A stretch of 64,000 bases of DNA. It comes from Clostridia bacterium. Lineage in GTDB: Bacteria; Bacillota; Clostridia; Oscillospirales; CAG-272. The translations under genes were made by a program, and so were the position numbers. The stretch lies in contig JAFTXX010000044.1 of NCBI GenBank assembly GCA_017461475.1, positions 85,263 to 149,262 on the forward strand. The letters are read 5' to 3'. Below, piece by piece: positions 1 to 6,952 of the stretch (position 1 is its first letter; each line of letters opens with the position of its first letter). The notes under the pieces were generated by a model. That model had not been told where the DNA came from, ran no database searches, and saw only the letters and a list, made by a program, of their open reading frames with translations.

Positions 1-1
1 T

Positions 2-94
2 TCCAATCGGGACGGCAGCGGTTCCACCAACGATACCCTCACAGGTGTGAGCACATTTACCACAACCCGTTGGCCCTCTGTTGTACTTGACTGA
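2..94 (+). CDS. C-terminal end of an unidentified protein (cut by window edge)
   Basis: Only the last 30 codons are present, ending in a TGA that overlaps the ATG of the next gene (TGATG). Of the three forward frames, this one has a plausible Ser/Thr/Asp-rich tail and the coupled stop; frame 1 also stays open to a TGA at 88-90 but reads as an unlikely Arg/His/Cys-rich tail, and frame 3 stops early. I do not recognise the protein, and nothing about its function can be said from the tail. Confidence 0.5.
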   Translation, partial: SNRDGSGSTNDTLTGVSTFTTTRWPSVVLD

Positions 95-213
95 TGAAAA
101 AACTGATAATTATTTTAAGCCTTGCGCTCTGTCTTTGTTTCCTCACCGCCTGCGGCGGCGAAGAGACAGCCGAGACCACCGACGACGGCTGGTCGGATAT
201 CTACAGACCGTAA
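94..213 (+). CDS. 39-aa putative lipoprotein
   Basis: The protein begins MKKLIIILSLALCLCFLTAC, a textbook lipoprotein signal peptide with the lipobox FLTAC and the lipidated cysteine at residue 20. Only 19 residues follow (GGEETAETTD, then a short tail with Trp and Tyr), so the mature product would be a tiny acidic lipopeptide on the outer face of the membrane. Its ATG overlaps the stop of the upstream frame as TGATG and no separate Shine-Dalgarno is visible, which suggests translational coupling. A strong intrinsic terminator begins two bases after the stop. The function is unknown. It could be a small anchor or regulator working with the upstream gene, or the remnant of a longer lipoprotein. 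It is too short for routine gene callers. Confidence 0.6.
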   Translation: MKKLIIILSLALCLCFLTACGGEETAETTDDGWSDIYRP

Positions 214-214
214 C

Positions 215-244
215 AAAAAAGCGTTGCGAAAGCAACGCTTTTTT
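215..244 (+). terminator. Intrinsic terminator after the small lipoprotein
   Basis: The stem GCGTTGC/GCAACGC closes a GAAA tetraloop and is flanked by six A and six T residues. It directly follows the TAA of the 39-aa gene. Confidence 0.9.
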
Positions 245-282
245 GCTATGTGAAGTAAATTTATGGTTAGGGGAGTAACAAT

Positions 283-370
283 ACTAATCGCCCCTATGTT
301 GGTTGGATGACAGCCATATGCGCTGATTGAATATTTTATCTTTAGGGACGTCGAGGACGTCGTCCCCTAC
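283..370. repeat. Composite GTAGGGG-family repeat, copy 1
   Basis: It reads AATCGCCCCTATGTTGGTTG, then a middle part, then AGGGACGTCGAGGACGTCGTCCCCTAC in pieces. The same order of blocks is present in reverse complement at 57948-58045, and partial versions lie at 16985, 22203 and 50498. It sits in the gap between the terminator at 244 and the end of lrgB. No coding potential was seen. Confidence 0.75.
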
Positions 371-404
371 AGTGTTAGTGCATCGCCGTTACTCTCATAA
401 TTAA

Positions 405-1097
405 TTAAATAAAATTAGCAAACACAGGCGCGCCTATCACTGTAAGCAGCCCTGCCACGACTATCGAAAGGCTGCTCATTGCGCCTTCAATTTCTCCGAT
501 TTCAAGCGCTTTTGTGGTGCCTATTGCATGCGATGATGTACCGATAGCCACGCCTCTTGCAATGGGGTTGGTAATGCGAAAAATTTTGCAAAACGGAACG
601 GCAAAGATATTTCCTAAAATACCGCTCAGAATAATTGACGCAACCGTAATCGACTCATAACCGCCGAGTTCGTTTGAAATTCCTATACCTATCGCCGTGG
701 TTATCGACTTTGGCAGAAGGGTGACATATGTCGCATGGTCGAGGGAGAAGAGCAGGGCAAAGATAAGTACACTGCAAAGGCAGGTCAAAATGCCGCTTGC
801 GATGCCGCAGAGCACCGCGAGAGCATTCTTTTTAAGCAGTTCAAACTGCTCGTAAAGCGGAATGGCAAGGCAGACAGTTGCGGGTGTTAAGAGAAAACTT
901 ACAACCTCGGAATTTGCCTTGTATGTCTGATAGTCAAAGTCGAAAATGAGAAGCACCGCCGCTGTAATGATTATCGCAATCAGCAGGGGATTGAAAATGA
1001 TGTGTTTCAGTTTTTTCTGTACCGCAAGTCCTATGCAGTATGAAAACAGGGTGAGAAACACCGCAAAGAAAACCGAGCCTTCAAAAAACTCATGCAT
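405..1097 (-). CDS. lrgB: LrgB-family membrane protein
   Basis: This 230-aa, strongly hydrophobic protein has several membrane spans and the LrgB hallmark region around PKSITTAIGIGISNELGG, followed by SSHAIGTTKALEIGE. LrgB works with LrgA in the holin/antiholin-like system that modulates murein hydrolase export and cell lysis in Gram-positive bacteria, and related proteins act in pyruvate or glycolate transport. The start chosen is MHEFFEGS (1097). A start 12 codons further upstream exists, but the extra residues are hydrophilic and lie inside lrgA. The gene overlaps the 3' end of lrgA by 8 bp, so the two are co-translated. The family is confident; the physiological substrate in this organism is not known. 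Confidence 0.92.
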   Translation of the reverse strand: MHEFFEGSVFFAVFLTLFSYCIGLAVQKKLKHIIFNPLLIAIIITAAVLLIFDFDYQTYKANSEVVSFLLTPATVCLAIPLYEQFELLKKNALAVLCGIASGILTCLCSVLIFALLFSLDHATYVTLLPKSITTAIGIGISNELGGYESITVASIILSGILGNIFAVPFCKIFRITNPIARGVAIGTSSHAIGTTKALEIGEIEGAMSSLSIVVAGLLTVIGAPVFANFI

Positions 1098-1458
1098 TTT
1101 TCTTGTCCCCCTTTCCTTTAAGGAAAATGACAAGTTGTGTTGCCTTGCCCGATATGAACATTACAAGGAAAGTCGAAACTATGATTATAACCGTGTATGC
1201 TGCCCAGTTGGGCACAAACACATCCCATATGTCAATAAGTCCAACTGTCGCGGGGATAAACATTATCTGCATAATGCTGACGAGAAACTTACCCACGTCG
1301 CGCACCGCGTCAAGCGGAATGATTTTTGTTTCAAGGCAGATGAACATAATAACAACGCCGTAAATACTTGCGGGAATGGGGAGCGGGATAAGATGATTAA
1401 GACATTCACCGATAAGTGAAATGAATGTAATTATTGCAAATTGCTTTATGTATTTCAA
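1090..1458 (-). CDS. lrgA: LrgA/CidA-family holin-like protein
   Basis: This is a 122-aa protein with about four membrane spans and the family signature LIGECLNHLIPLPIPASIYG near the N terminus. It is the partner of LrgB. The start is a TTG at 1458 preceded by a GAGGT ribosome binding site seven bases away; no ATG fits. The frame stays open through the upstream tRNA-Gln, but that extension is a read-through artefact. The length matches the usual 120-150 aa of the family. It lies directly downstream of the tRNA-Gln terminator, so expression needs either read-through of that terminator or a weak promoter that I cannot see. No LytS/LytR regulator is adjacent. Confidence 0.9.
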   Translation of the reverse strand: MKYIKQFAIITFISLIGECLNHLIPLPIPASIYGVVIMFICLETKIIPLDAVRDVGKFLVSIMQIMFIPATVGLIDIWDVFVPNWAAYTVIIIVSTFLVMFISGKATQLVIFLKGKGDKKNA

Positions 1459-1484
1459 ATGTACGACCTCGCTGCAATTTAAGT

Positions 1485-1515
1485 AAAAAAACCACTTCGC
1501 AAGAAGTGGTTTTTT
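1485..1515 (-). terminator. Terminator between tRNA-Gln and lrgA
   Basis: The 8-bp stem ACCACTTC/GAAGTGGT has a 4-nt loop and is flanked by A and T runs. It ends the tRNA-Gln transcript on the minus strand immediately after the encoded CCA. Confidence 0.85.
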
Positions 1516-1588
1516 GGCTGGGGATGAAGGATTTGAACCCTCACAAACAGAGTCAGAGTCTGTCGTGCTGCCATTACACAAATCCCCA
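1515..1588 (-). tRNA. tRNA-Gln (anticodon CTG)
   Basis: On the minus strand the acceptor stem TGGGGAT pairs with ATCCCCA, the anticodon stem ACAGA/TCTGT encloses the loop CTCTGAC (anticodon CTG, codon CAG), and the T arm carries GGTTCAAATCC. The discriminator is G and CCA is encoded. The acceptor sequence and anticodon are typical of bacterial tRNA-Gln. It has its own promoter (1622-1650) and terminator. Confidence 0.95.
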
Positions 1589-1621
1589 ATATTCGGTTAT
1601 TCGCTCTCTGCGACGGTTATT

Positions 1622-1650
1622 ATTATAGCAAACAATAACTTGCTTGTCAA
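1622..1650 (-). promoter_or_regulatory. Sigma-A promoter of tRNA-Gln
   Basis: On the minus strand this is TTGACA (1645-1650), a 17-bp spacer and TATAAT (1622-1627), both perfect consensus hexamers, about 35 bp upstream of the tRNA 5' end. Confidence 0.92.
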
Positions 1651-1724
1651 GTATATTTTTACAAAAAATCGCGCAAATATACAACTTTTTTAAAAAAACT
1701 TTTTTTGGGGTGTTTTATTGATGT

Positions 1725-1974
1725 AAATTAATGTTTATGGGAATAAGCAAACATCTCCCCCGCGAGATCCTTCACTCCGCCCATACTCGCTTTGCGAGTA
1801 TGGCAGGAACCTTCGGTTCCTTGTGCTCCGTTCGAGGATGACAAGCGGGGGGGGGTGTTGCAATGCGATAAAATAAGGATTTTTTAGCGCTCTGCTAAAT
1901 CCCGCCCCTTGTCATCCTTGAGCGTTAGCGTTGCGATCTCGGGCGGAGATGTTAGTAATATAAACATTAATTTA
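1725..1974. repeat. Snap-back dispersed repeat, copy 1
   Basis: This roughly 250-bp element starts AAATTAATGTTTATG and ends with the inverse TATAAACATTAATTT. Inside are the paired blocks CATCTCCCCCGCGAGATCC and ATCTCGGGCGGAGATG, GAGGATGACAAGCGGG and CCTTGTCATCCTTGAG, and the sub-hairpins CATACTCGCTTTGCGAGTATG and GGAACCTTCGGTTCC. Eight more copies occur in the window. It fills most of the 1651-1988 gap; the remainder is an A/T-rich stretch with no gene. Confidence 0.9.
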
Positions 1975-1988
1975 CAACACTAATTCTC

Positions 1989-4025
1989 TCATTCTCCGTA
2001 AACTTTGCTGTAGTAATCGCTGTACAGCATCTCTGTGGAAAGTGTAAACTTATTTTTCACCTTTACAATGCGGCTGTCGAGGTATCCCTCGGGCAATTCG
2101 TCAGCGCCGTCGCGCAAGGTGGTCTCGCCGTTTGTGCAGTTGTACATCACCTTGTCGGTGACAAAACTGCGGTCGGCTAAGATTGCGATATGCTCGCCCT
2201 CGGAGAAGATGTCGGTGCCCATCATAAGGCGTGAGTCGTACTCGAGTCCAAGCAGGTTTGACAGCGTGGGCAAAATGTCCAGCGAGCAACACGGCACATC
2301 AACCGTGACAGACTTCTCCATTGACGCGCTCCACAAAATGAAGCATGAGCGGTATTTGTCAAACTCGCTGTTAAGCTCCTTGCCTGCAAGCTCTGATAAA
2401 CCCTCAAGACCGAGCGGGTAAGGGTAGTGGTCGTTTGTAATGGCGATAAGTGTGTTGTCGAGCACGCCCGCATTTTCAAGCTCGGAGAGCAGGTATCCGA
2501 GCGCATATTCGAGTTCCTGCTGCGCGGCGATATAGCTTTTTACCTTGCTTGAATAGCCGAGGTCGGCTGTGACGGCCTTATTTTTGTCCGCCATGGAGTT
2601 TGAACCAAAGGTGTAGGGCATATGTCCGCTGAATGTCAGAAAATACGCGTGGAAAGGCTTGATTTCGCCGCTTTCATCGGGCGTGAGCATAAGCGGGAGC
2701 GACTGCTCCATCATGCTTACATCGGATGTCGGCCAGTCGCTGTCATATTTCAGTCCGCGGTACATCGCCTTGAATTCATAACCCATATTCGGGTGGGTCT
2801 TATGCCTGCCGTAATAGTCGTAATAGTAGTTATGCACGGCGAAAGTTTGGTAACCGAGCGCGCTAAGCTGATTGCCGAGACAAAACGGGAAGGCGTTCTC
2901 CTGCGAAACGGTAAAACTGTTGTAGCTGTAAAAATTCTTCCACCCCTTGCCGAGCAGGGAAGTGTCGGGTAAAAGTCCCGTCAGGATTGCATATTCACCG
3001 TTAGATGTGTTGTCGCAGATTGTGTTGTAGTAATCGGTGAACCTGAAGCCTTCGCTTGCCATTTTGTACAGCGTCGGCGTGCGTTCTTCGTCGATGACGT
3101 AAGGCGAAAGCGACTCCGCGCAGATAAGTATAAGGTTGTACCCCTCAAACATGCCCGTGTATTCGTTTTGCTTTGTGCCGCTCTGCGTTGCAAAATATTC
3201 GTGCAGTGCGCGTGCATCTTCGTTTGTTTCGGCGGCCGCAAGCGCGGCAAAATCAATGTCGGTTATATTGTAGTCATATTCAATTACGGGAATTTCAATA
3301 TCGCTTGGCATCGCGGTGGTGGTGACGGCTTCGGTTTCTTCTGTAACTTCCGAAGTTATAAGTTCATTTTTTTCGGTTCCAAACACAAGTCCGCGCACCT
3401 CAAGGCGCAGGGAAGTCAAAACTCCGAAATATCGCTCGCTCATGCCGAGGACAAATGTGTCGTGGTATATGTCATACGGCGAGTAGAGCTGTGTACCTCC
3501 GAGCGGCAGACATGCCACCGCGCCGAAATGCAGGCAAATAAACAGCGCGATTTCAACAAAGAACATCTTCCACAAAGCCTTTTCGCCGTTTGCAATGCCT
3601 CTTGCGGAAAGCACAAGCAACACAAGGGCGGGCACAAGCAAAAGCATAATGCCGCCGAGACTTTCAATAATTTCAAACACCGCGGCTTCGCCGAAACGCG
3701 TGAGCGCGTCGCCGCCCATTGCAATTTGCACCACCGACATAAACGAGTCGCAGAAAGTGTGGTACACAAGCTGAACAATGTATATTATGAAAAGCAGAAT
3801 TGCAAATAAAAAGGAAACGGCAGTGCGAGCCTTTTTGCCGAGCACCGAGCATATCGCCGCCGTCAGCATGGAAGTTCCGATGGCGAAAAGCGGCATAAAT
3901 ATCGGAAATCCGCCGTCAAAACCCAGCGTGAAAAACCTCACGCAAAGTTCGGAAAACACAATGTCGGCAAAGAAAAAGCAGAAATAGAACAGCGTCGTTT
4001 TGAGCGACGCGAATTTTGTTTTCAT
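1989..4025 (-). CDS. LtaS-type membrane phosphoglycerol transferase / sulfatase-fold protein
   Basis: This 678-aa protein has five or so N-terminal membrane spans (about residues 1-190), a Thr/Glu-rich linker, and an extracellular alkaline-phosphatase-fold domain. Active-site features are AESLSPY (metal-binding Glu), DNTSNGEYAILTG (nucleophile Thr at about 340, matching the LtaS threonine), SGHMPYTFG, and TNDHYPYPLG (metal-binding Asp-His). LtaS enzymes polymerise glycerol phosphate from phosphatidylglycerol into lipoteichoic acid; relatives transfer phosphoglycerol or phosphoethanolamine to glycans. I favour a polymerase or transferase of this superfamily but cannot fix the substrate. The start is MKTKFASL, preceded by GGGGG. 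A longer start 18 codons upstream is unlikely because it would overlap the promoter. The gene is monocistronic with a clear promoter at 4051-4079. Confidence 0.85.
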   Translation of the reverse strand: MKTKFASLKTTLFYFCFFFADIVFSELCVRFFTLGFDGGFPIFMPLFAIGTSMLTAAICSVLGKKARTAVSFLFAILLFIIYIVQLVYHTFCDSFMSVVQIAMGGDALTRFGEAAVFEIIESLGGIMLLLVPALVLLVLSARGIANGEKALWKMFFVEIALFICLHFGAVACLPLGGTQLYSPYDIYHDTFVLGMSERYFGVLTSLRLEVRGLVFGTEKNELITSEVTEETEAVTTTAMPSDIEIPVIEYDYNITDIDFAALAAAETNEDARALHEYFATQSGTKQNEYTGMFEGYNLILICAESLSPYVIDEERTPTLYKMASEGFRFTDYYNTICDNTSNGEYAILTGLLPDTSLLGKGWKNFYSYNSFTVSQENAFPFCLGNQLSALGYQTFAVHNYYYDYYGRHKTHPNMGYEFKAMYRGLKYDSDWPTSDVSMMEQSLPLMLTPDESGEIKPFHAYFLTFSGHMPYTFGSNSMADKNKAVTADLGYSSKVKSYIAAQQELEYALGYLLSELENAGVLDNTLIAITNDHYPYPLGLEGLSELAGKELNSEFDKYRSCFILWSASMEKSVTVDVPCCSLDILPTLSNLLGLEYDSRLMMGTDIFSEGEHIAILADRSFVTDKVMYNCTNGETTLRDGADELPEGYLDSRIVKVKNKFTLSTEMLYSDYYSKVYGE

Positions 4026-4050
4026 CGAACAACCCCCATTCAACCTATAC

Positions 4051-4079
4051 AGTTTAGCACGGAGCACGAATTTTGTCAA
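4051..4079 (-). promoter_or_regulatory. Promoter of the LtaS-like gene
   Basis: The minus strand carries TTGACA (4074-4079), 17 bp, TAAACT (4051-4056). It lies back to back with the plus-strand promoter at 4102-4130, which has an identical -35 and an identical -10 hexamer. Confidence 0.85.
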
Positions 4080-4101
4080 ACGGTTTTAATTGCAATATTC
4101 C

Positions 4102-4130
4102 TTGACACGGTGCCGAAAATTTGTTAAACT
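4102..4130 (+). promoter_or_regulatory. Promoter of the structured RNA / lipoprotein leader
   Basis: TTGACA (4102-4107), a 17-bp spacer and TAAACT (4125-4130). Transcription should start at about 4136-4138, exactly at the first base of the long-range stem of the downstream RNA. Confidence 0.85.
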
Positions 4131-4136
4131 AGAATT

Positions 4137-4291
4137 GCGACACAACTGAATAAGCCGTGCCCTTTAGCGTGTATTTTTACTATTGGTAAAAATACGGGCT
4201 CTTTCTTTACACGCTTTAGGGTTTGTAACGGTTGTGTCGCAGCAATCGAGCCATGTATTTTTCGGTGCGCGGCTTCGGTCGCGCACTTTTT
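4137..4291 (+). ncRNA. Unidentified structured RNA with its own terminator
   Basis: From the predicted transcription start, GCGACACAAC (4137-4146) pairs perfectly with GTTGTGTCGC (4231-4240), closing a domain of about 104 nt. Inside it, AGCGTGTA (4166-4173) can pair with TACACGCT (4208-4215), extended by CCC/GGG (4160-4162 with 4219-4221), and GTATTTTTAC/GTAAAAATAC (4171-4180 with 4186-4195) forms a perfect 10-bp hairpin. A single-stranded GGGC (4196-4199) could pair with GCCC (4159-4162). After a linker comes a 9-bp UUCG-capped terminator, GTGCGCGGC/GTCGCGCAC, followed by five T (4265-4291). It could be a stand-alone small RNA or a termination-controlling leader (riboswitch-like) for the lipoprotein at 4313. 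I searched by eye for the conserved cores of common riboswitches, 6S RNA, SRP RNA and RNase P RNA and recognised none. Confidence 0.65.
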
Positions 4292-4312
4292 AATCTGTAA
4301 AGGGTATACATT

Positions 4313-4642
4313 ATGAAAAAAATCAGCTTTATCGCAATGATTCTATGCATACTTTTCCTTTTAAGCGGATGTGTCACATGCAACTGCAATTGCGGTTGCG
4401 AAAGCACGGCGGCAAATGAACCCGAAGGTACCTCACAGAAAATATACACGGCAAAAACAGCCGCGGAAACCACCGCGGAGATTTTTGCAGACGCAGAAAC
4501 CGAAGAAGAAACCGTGTGGATATCTCAAAACGGAAGCAAATACCATAAAAGTTCAAAATGCAGCAGTATGAAAAACGCCGCAAGCGTACCGCTTCCCACC
4601 GCGAAAAACTTAGGCTACACCGCTTGTTCAAGATGTTATTAA
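4313..4642 (+). CDS. Lipoprotein with a C-terminal Cys/His zinc-binding-like domain
   Basis: The 109-aa product has a lipobox LLSGC (Cys20), a Cys-rich stretch just after it (VTCNCNCGCES), a Thr/Ala/Glu-rich linker, and a C-terminal domain with the pattern YHKSSKCSSM, then ALGY-like GYTACSRCY. The YH-x4-C, GY-x2-C-x2-C arrangement resembles the small Ada-like metal-binding module often found at the end of ComEC, nuclease and metallo-beta-lactamase proteins in Clostridia. Here it stands alone on a lipid anchor. The ATG follows AAAGGG nine bases upstream. It is the first gene after the structured RNA and its terminator, so its expression may be set by read-through. The family resemblance is from memory of the motif; the function is unknown. 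Confidence 0.7.
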   Translation: MKKISFIAMILCILFLLSGCVTCNCNCGCESTAANEPEGTSQKIYTAKTAAETTAEIFADAETEEETVWISQNGSKYHKSSKCSSMKNAASVPLPTAKNLGYTACSRCY

Positions 4643-4645
4643 TAT

Positions 4646-4678
4646 AAAAAAAGACCGACGTTTGCACGTCGGTCTTTT
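4646..4678. terminator. Bidirectional terminator between the lipoprotein and tsf
   Basis: The perfect stem AAAAGACCGACG/CGTCGGTCTTTT serves the plus-strand lipoprotein gene and the minus-strand rpsB-tsf operon, which converge here. Confidence 0.9.
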
Positions 4679-4690
4679 GAATTTCGGTTA

Positions 4691-5617
4691 TTAGCCGTTA
4701 ACCATCTTGTTGATTTCTTCAGCGAAGTTTTCCTCACGCTTCTGAATGCCTTCGCCCTTTTCGTAGCGAATGAAGCCGGTAACGGTGATGTTGCCGCCGA
4801 ATTCCTTAGCGGAAGCGTCAACATACTTCTGTACGCTCATGCCGTCGTCCTTAACGTAAGCCTGGTCGAGGAGGCAGTTTGCTTCGTAGAACTTACCGAT
4901 CTTACCGTCAACCATCTTTTCCTTGATCTGCTCGGGCTTCTTTGCGTTCTTTTCATCATTGTTGATCTGAGACATGATGATTTCGCGCTCCTCTGCGATT
5001 CTGGAAGCGGGAACTGCTTCGCGGTTGAGGTACTCAACGGGGTATGCAGCAACCTGGAGAGCGATGTTCTTTGCGAACTCTGCAAAACCTGCGTTGTTCT
5101 TAGCAGCATCGTCAGCATCAAAGCTTACAACAACGCCGATAGAGCCGTTGCCGTGGATGTAGGTGCTGGTGGTACCGTTAACGATATCGAAACGGCGGAT
5201 GTCGATCTTCTCACCGATGGTGAATACCATCTCGTTGAGCTTTGCGTTAACATCCATGTCGGTGTCGAGATACTGGCAAGCGGAAAGAGCCGCAACGTCA
5301 GCGGGCTTCTTGTCAGCAATAGTGGTAAGGAGTCCGCGAACGAACTCACGGAAAGACTCGTTCTTAGCAACGAAGTCAGTCTCGGTGTTAACCTCAATAA
5401 TAGCGGTGATGTCGCCTACGGTAACAGTGTCTACAAGACCGTCAGCAGCGATTCTGTCAGCCTTTTTGCCTGCAGCAGCGAGACCCTTCTCACGAAGAAC
5501 CTTTACAGCCACATCCATATCACCGTCAGCTTCAACAAGTGCCTTTTTGCACTCCATCATGCCGCAACCGGTCTTTTTTCTCAGTTCAGCAACGTCTTTT
5601 GCGGTAATAGCAGCCAT
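4691..5617 (-). CDS. tsf: Elongation factor Ts
   Basis: The protein has 308 aa. The N-terminal UBA-like module MAAITAKDVAELRKKTGCGM (residues 1-20) and the TDFVAKNE motif, which contacts EF-Tu, are clear, followed by two core subdomains and the C-terminal module. EF-Ts catalyses GDP release from EF-Tu in the cytoplasm. It is slightly longer than the usual 290-300 aa. It lies 29 bp downstream of rpsB, the standard bacterial order, and shares its promoter. Codons are biased in the manner of highly expressed genes. Confidence 0.98.
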   Translation of the reverse strand: MAAITAKDVAELRKKTGCGMMECKKALVEADGDMDVAVKVLREKGLAAAGKKADRIAADGLVDTVTVGDITAIIEVNTETDFVAKNESFREFVRGLLTTIADKKPADVAALSACQYLDTDMDVNAKLNEMVFTIGEKIDIRRFDIVNGTTSTYIHGNGSIGVVVSFDADDAAKNNAGFAEFAKNIALQVAAYPVEYLNREAVPASRIAEEREIIMSQINNDEKNAKKPEQIKEKMVDGKIGKFYEANCLLDQAYVKDDGMSVQKYVDASAKEFGGNITVTGFIRYEKGEGIQKREENFAEEINKMVNG

Positions 5618-5646
5618 TGTATATACCTATCCTTTACTTAATTTTA

Positions 5647-6393
5647 TTATTCAGCGTCAGCAGTTTCTGCTGCTTCAGCGGGAGCCTCGGTAGCTTCGGG
5701 AGCGAAAGCTTCACCCTGTCTGCCCTCGATAACAGCGTCAGCGAGAACGGAAGAAATGAGCTTGATAGCGCGGATAGCGTCATCGTTACCGGGGATGATG
5801 TAGTCAGCGTCGTCAGGGTCGCAGTTGGTGTCAACGATAGCAACTACCGGGATACCGAGCTTCTTAGCTTCGAGAACTGCGATCTTTTCTTTGCGGGGGT
5901 CTACGATGAAAATAGCGTCGGGAAGCTTTTCCATGGTCTTGATACCGCCATAGTTCTTCTCGAGGTCGAAGATTTCCTTCTGGAGAGATGCAACTTCCTT
6001 CTTGGGGAGAAGGTCGAAAGTGCCGTCCTGAGCCATCTTCTCAAGCTGGTTGAGACGGTTGATGCTCTTGCGGATGGTCTTGAAGTTGGTAAGCATACCG
6101 CCGGGCCAACGTACGTTTACATAGTACTGACCTGCGCGCTCAGCCTCTTCCTTAATGGTATCTGCTGCCTGCTTCTTGGTACCAACGAAAAGAACGTTGC
6201 CGCCGTTTGCGGAAAGTTCGCGAACGAACATGTAAGCTTCCTCAAACTTCTTAACGGTCTTCTGAAGGTCGATGATGTAGATACCGTTTCTCTCGGTGAA
6301 GATGTATTCAGCCATCTTAGGGTTCCATCTTCTGGTGTGGTGTCCGAAATGAACACCTGCTTCAAGCAACTGCTTAATAGAAATTACAGACAT
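5647..6393 (-). CDS. rpsB: 30S ribosomal protein S2
   Basis: This is a 248-aa protein with the S2 signatures [19 protein letters not shown] at the N terminus and [19 protein letters not shown] plus [13 protein letters not shown] in the core. It ends in an Ala/Glu-rich tail, which is common in this family. The ATG follows a strong GGAGGAG site. It is the first gene of the rpsB-tsf operon and is preceded by a structured leader (6411-6468) and a clear promoter (6518-6546). Confidence 0.98.
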   Translation of the reverse strand: MSVISIKQLLEAGVHFGHHTRRWNPKMAEYIFTERNGIYIIDLQKTVKKFEEAYMFVRELSANGGNVLFVGTKKQAADTIKEEAERAGQYYVNVRWPGGMLTNFKTIRKSINRLNQLEKMAQDGTFDLLPKKEVASLQKEIFDLEKNYGGIKTMEKLPDAIFIVDPRKEKIAVLEAKKLGIPVVAIVDTNCDPDDADYIIPGNDDAIRAIKLISSVLADAVIEGRQGEAFAPEATEAPAEAAETADAE

Positions 6394-6410
6394 TTTATGT
6401 CTCCTCCGGT

Positions 6411-6468
6411 TTTCCCACCATACAGGCTGTCGCCGCCAGCCAAACGACGTTTGGCACCGAGCGGGAAA
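6411..6468 (-). promoter_or_regulatory. Structured rpsB leader (candidate autoregulatory element)
   Basis: In the minus-strand transcript, a TTTCCC (6463-6468) closes with GGGAAA (6411-6416). Inside are GCCAAACG/CGTTTGGC (6439-6455) and GGCTG/CAGCC (6425-6441). These two hairpins share three bases (6439-6441), so they compete in part. Ribosomal protein operons are often controlled by such leaders, and a role for S2 binding is an inference. Confidence 0.5.
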
Positions 6469-6517
6469 GTACCCGTATGTGTGTTATAAATTTACCTGCT
6501 TTATTACAGGCTGAATT

Positions 6518-6546
6518 ATTGTATCACAACATTTGATTTAATGCAA
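6518..6546 (-). promoter_or_regulatory. Promoter of rpsB-tsf
   Basis: Minus strand: TTGCAT (6541-6546), 17-bp spacer, TACAAT (6518-6523). The predicted leader is about 120 nt. Confidence 0.75.
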
Positions 6547-6572
6547 GAGTTTTTTGCAATTTTTTCATATAT

Positions 6573-6869
6573 TTATTTTAAAAAACCCTTTTTCTTCTTT
6601 TTGTCGTCATCGCGGCAACTGCAGCGGCATTCGTCAACTACTATTTCGACTAAAATCGTGTCCTCGCCGATACATTTTATCTTGCACCACGGCACGCGAA
6701 CCGATTCTCCTTTTGAAAAGCCGAGCGCCGAACAATCGCCAACGATAATCGCGGTTATTTTGCCGTCGCACATGTCAAACTCGATGTCGGTGACAAAGCC
6801 GATTATTGCACCGTCGCACACGTTTATGACCTGCTTTTTGCCTATTCCCGTTGTACTGCAGCATCCCAT
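6573..6869 (-). CDS. YlmC/YmxH-family PRC-barrel protein
   Basis: The 98-aa protein has the pattern of the YlmC/YmxH sporulation-associated family: a conserved VINVCDGAIIGFVTDIEFD, then KITAIIV, and a closing RVPWCKIKCIGEDTILVEI. Family members are small PRC-barrel proteins found in spore-forming Bacillota; one paralogue is sigma-E dependent in Bacillus. The unusual part is the many cysteines (N-terminal GCC, VCDG, MCDG, DCSA, WCKIKC, ECRCSC) and a C-terminal run of lysines, which may point to metal binding. The start ATG has GGAGT six bases upstream. No terminator is visible before the rpsB promoter. Confidence 0.8.
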   Translation of the reverse strand: MGCCSTTGIGKKQVINVCDGAIIGFVTDIEFDMCDGKITAIIVGDCSALGFSKGESVRVPWCKIKCIGEDTILVEIVVDECRCSCRDDDKKKKKGFLK

Positions 6870-6888
6870 AGTATCACTCCTTTTAATA

Positions 6889-6917
6889 TTGCGAATTATA
6901 AAAATATATGTTAGAAT
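6889..6917 (+). promoter_or_regulatory. Putative promoter of the C_GCAxxG-nnrD operon
   Basis: TTGCGA (6889-6894), 17-bp spacer, TAGAAT (6912-6917), 36 bp upstream of the ATG at 6953. Confidence 0.55.
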
Positions 6918-6952
6918 AAATTAAAAAAACACACTTGGAAGGGAAAAATATT

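Noticed and set aside
1090-1581. Longer lrgA frame that starts inside tRNA-Gln
   Set aside because: The extra 41 residues are the translation of a tRNA and its terminator; the TTG at 1458 with GAGGT is the real start.
3168-3809. 213-codon plus-strand frame inside the LtaS-like gene
   Set aside because: It lies antisense to a well-supported gene and has no homology-like motif or ribosome binding site.
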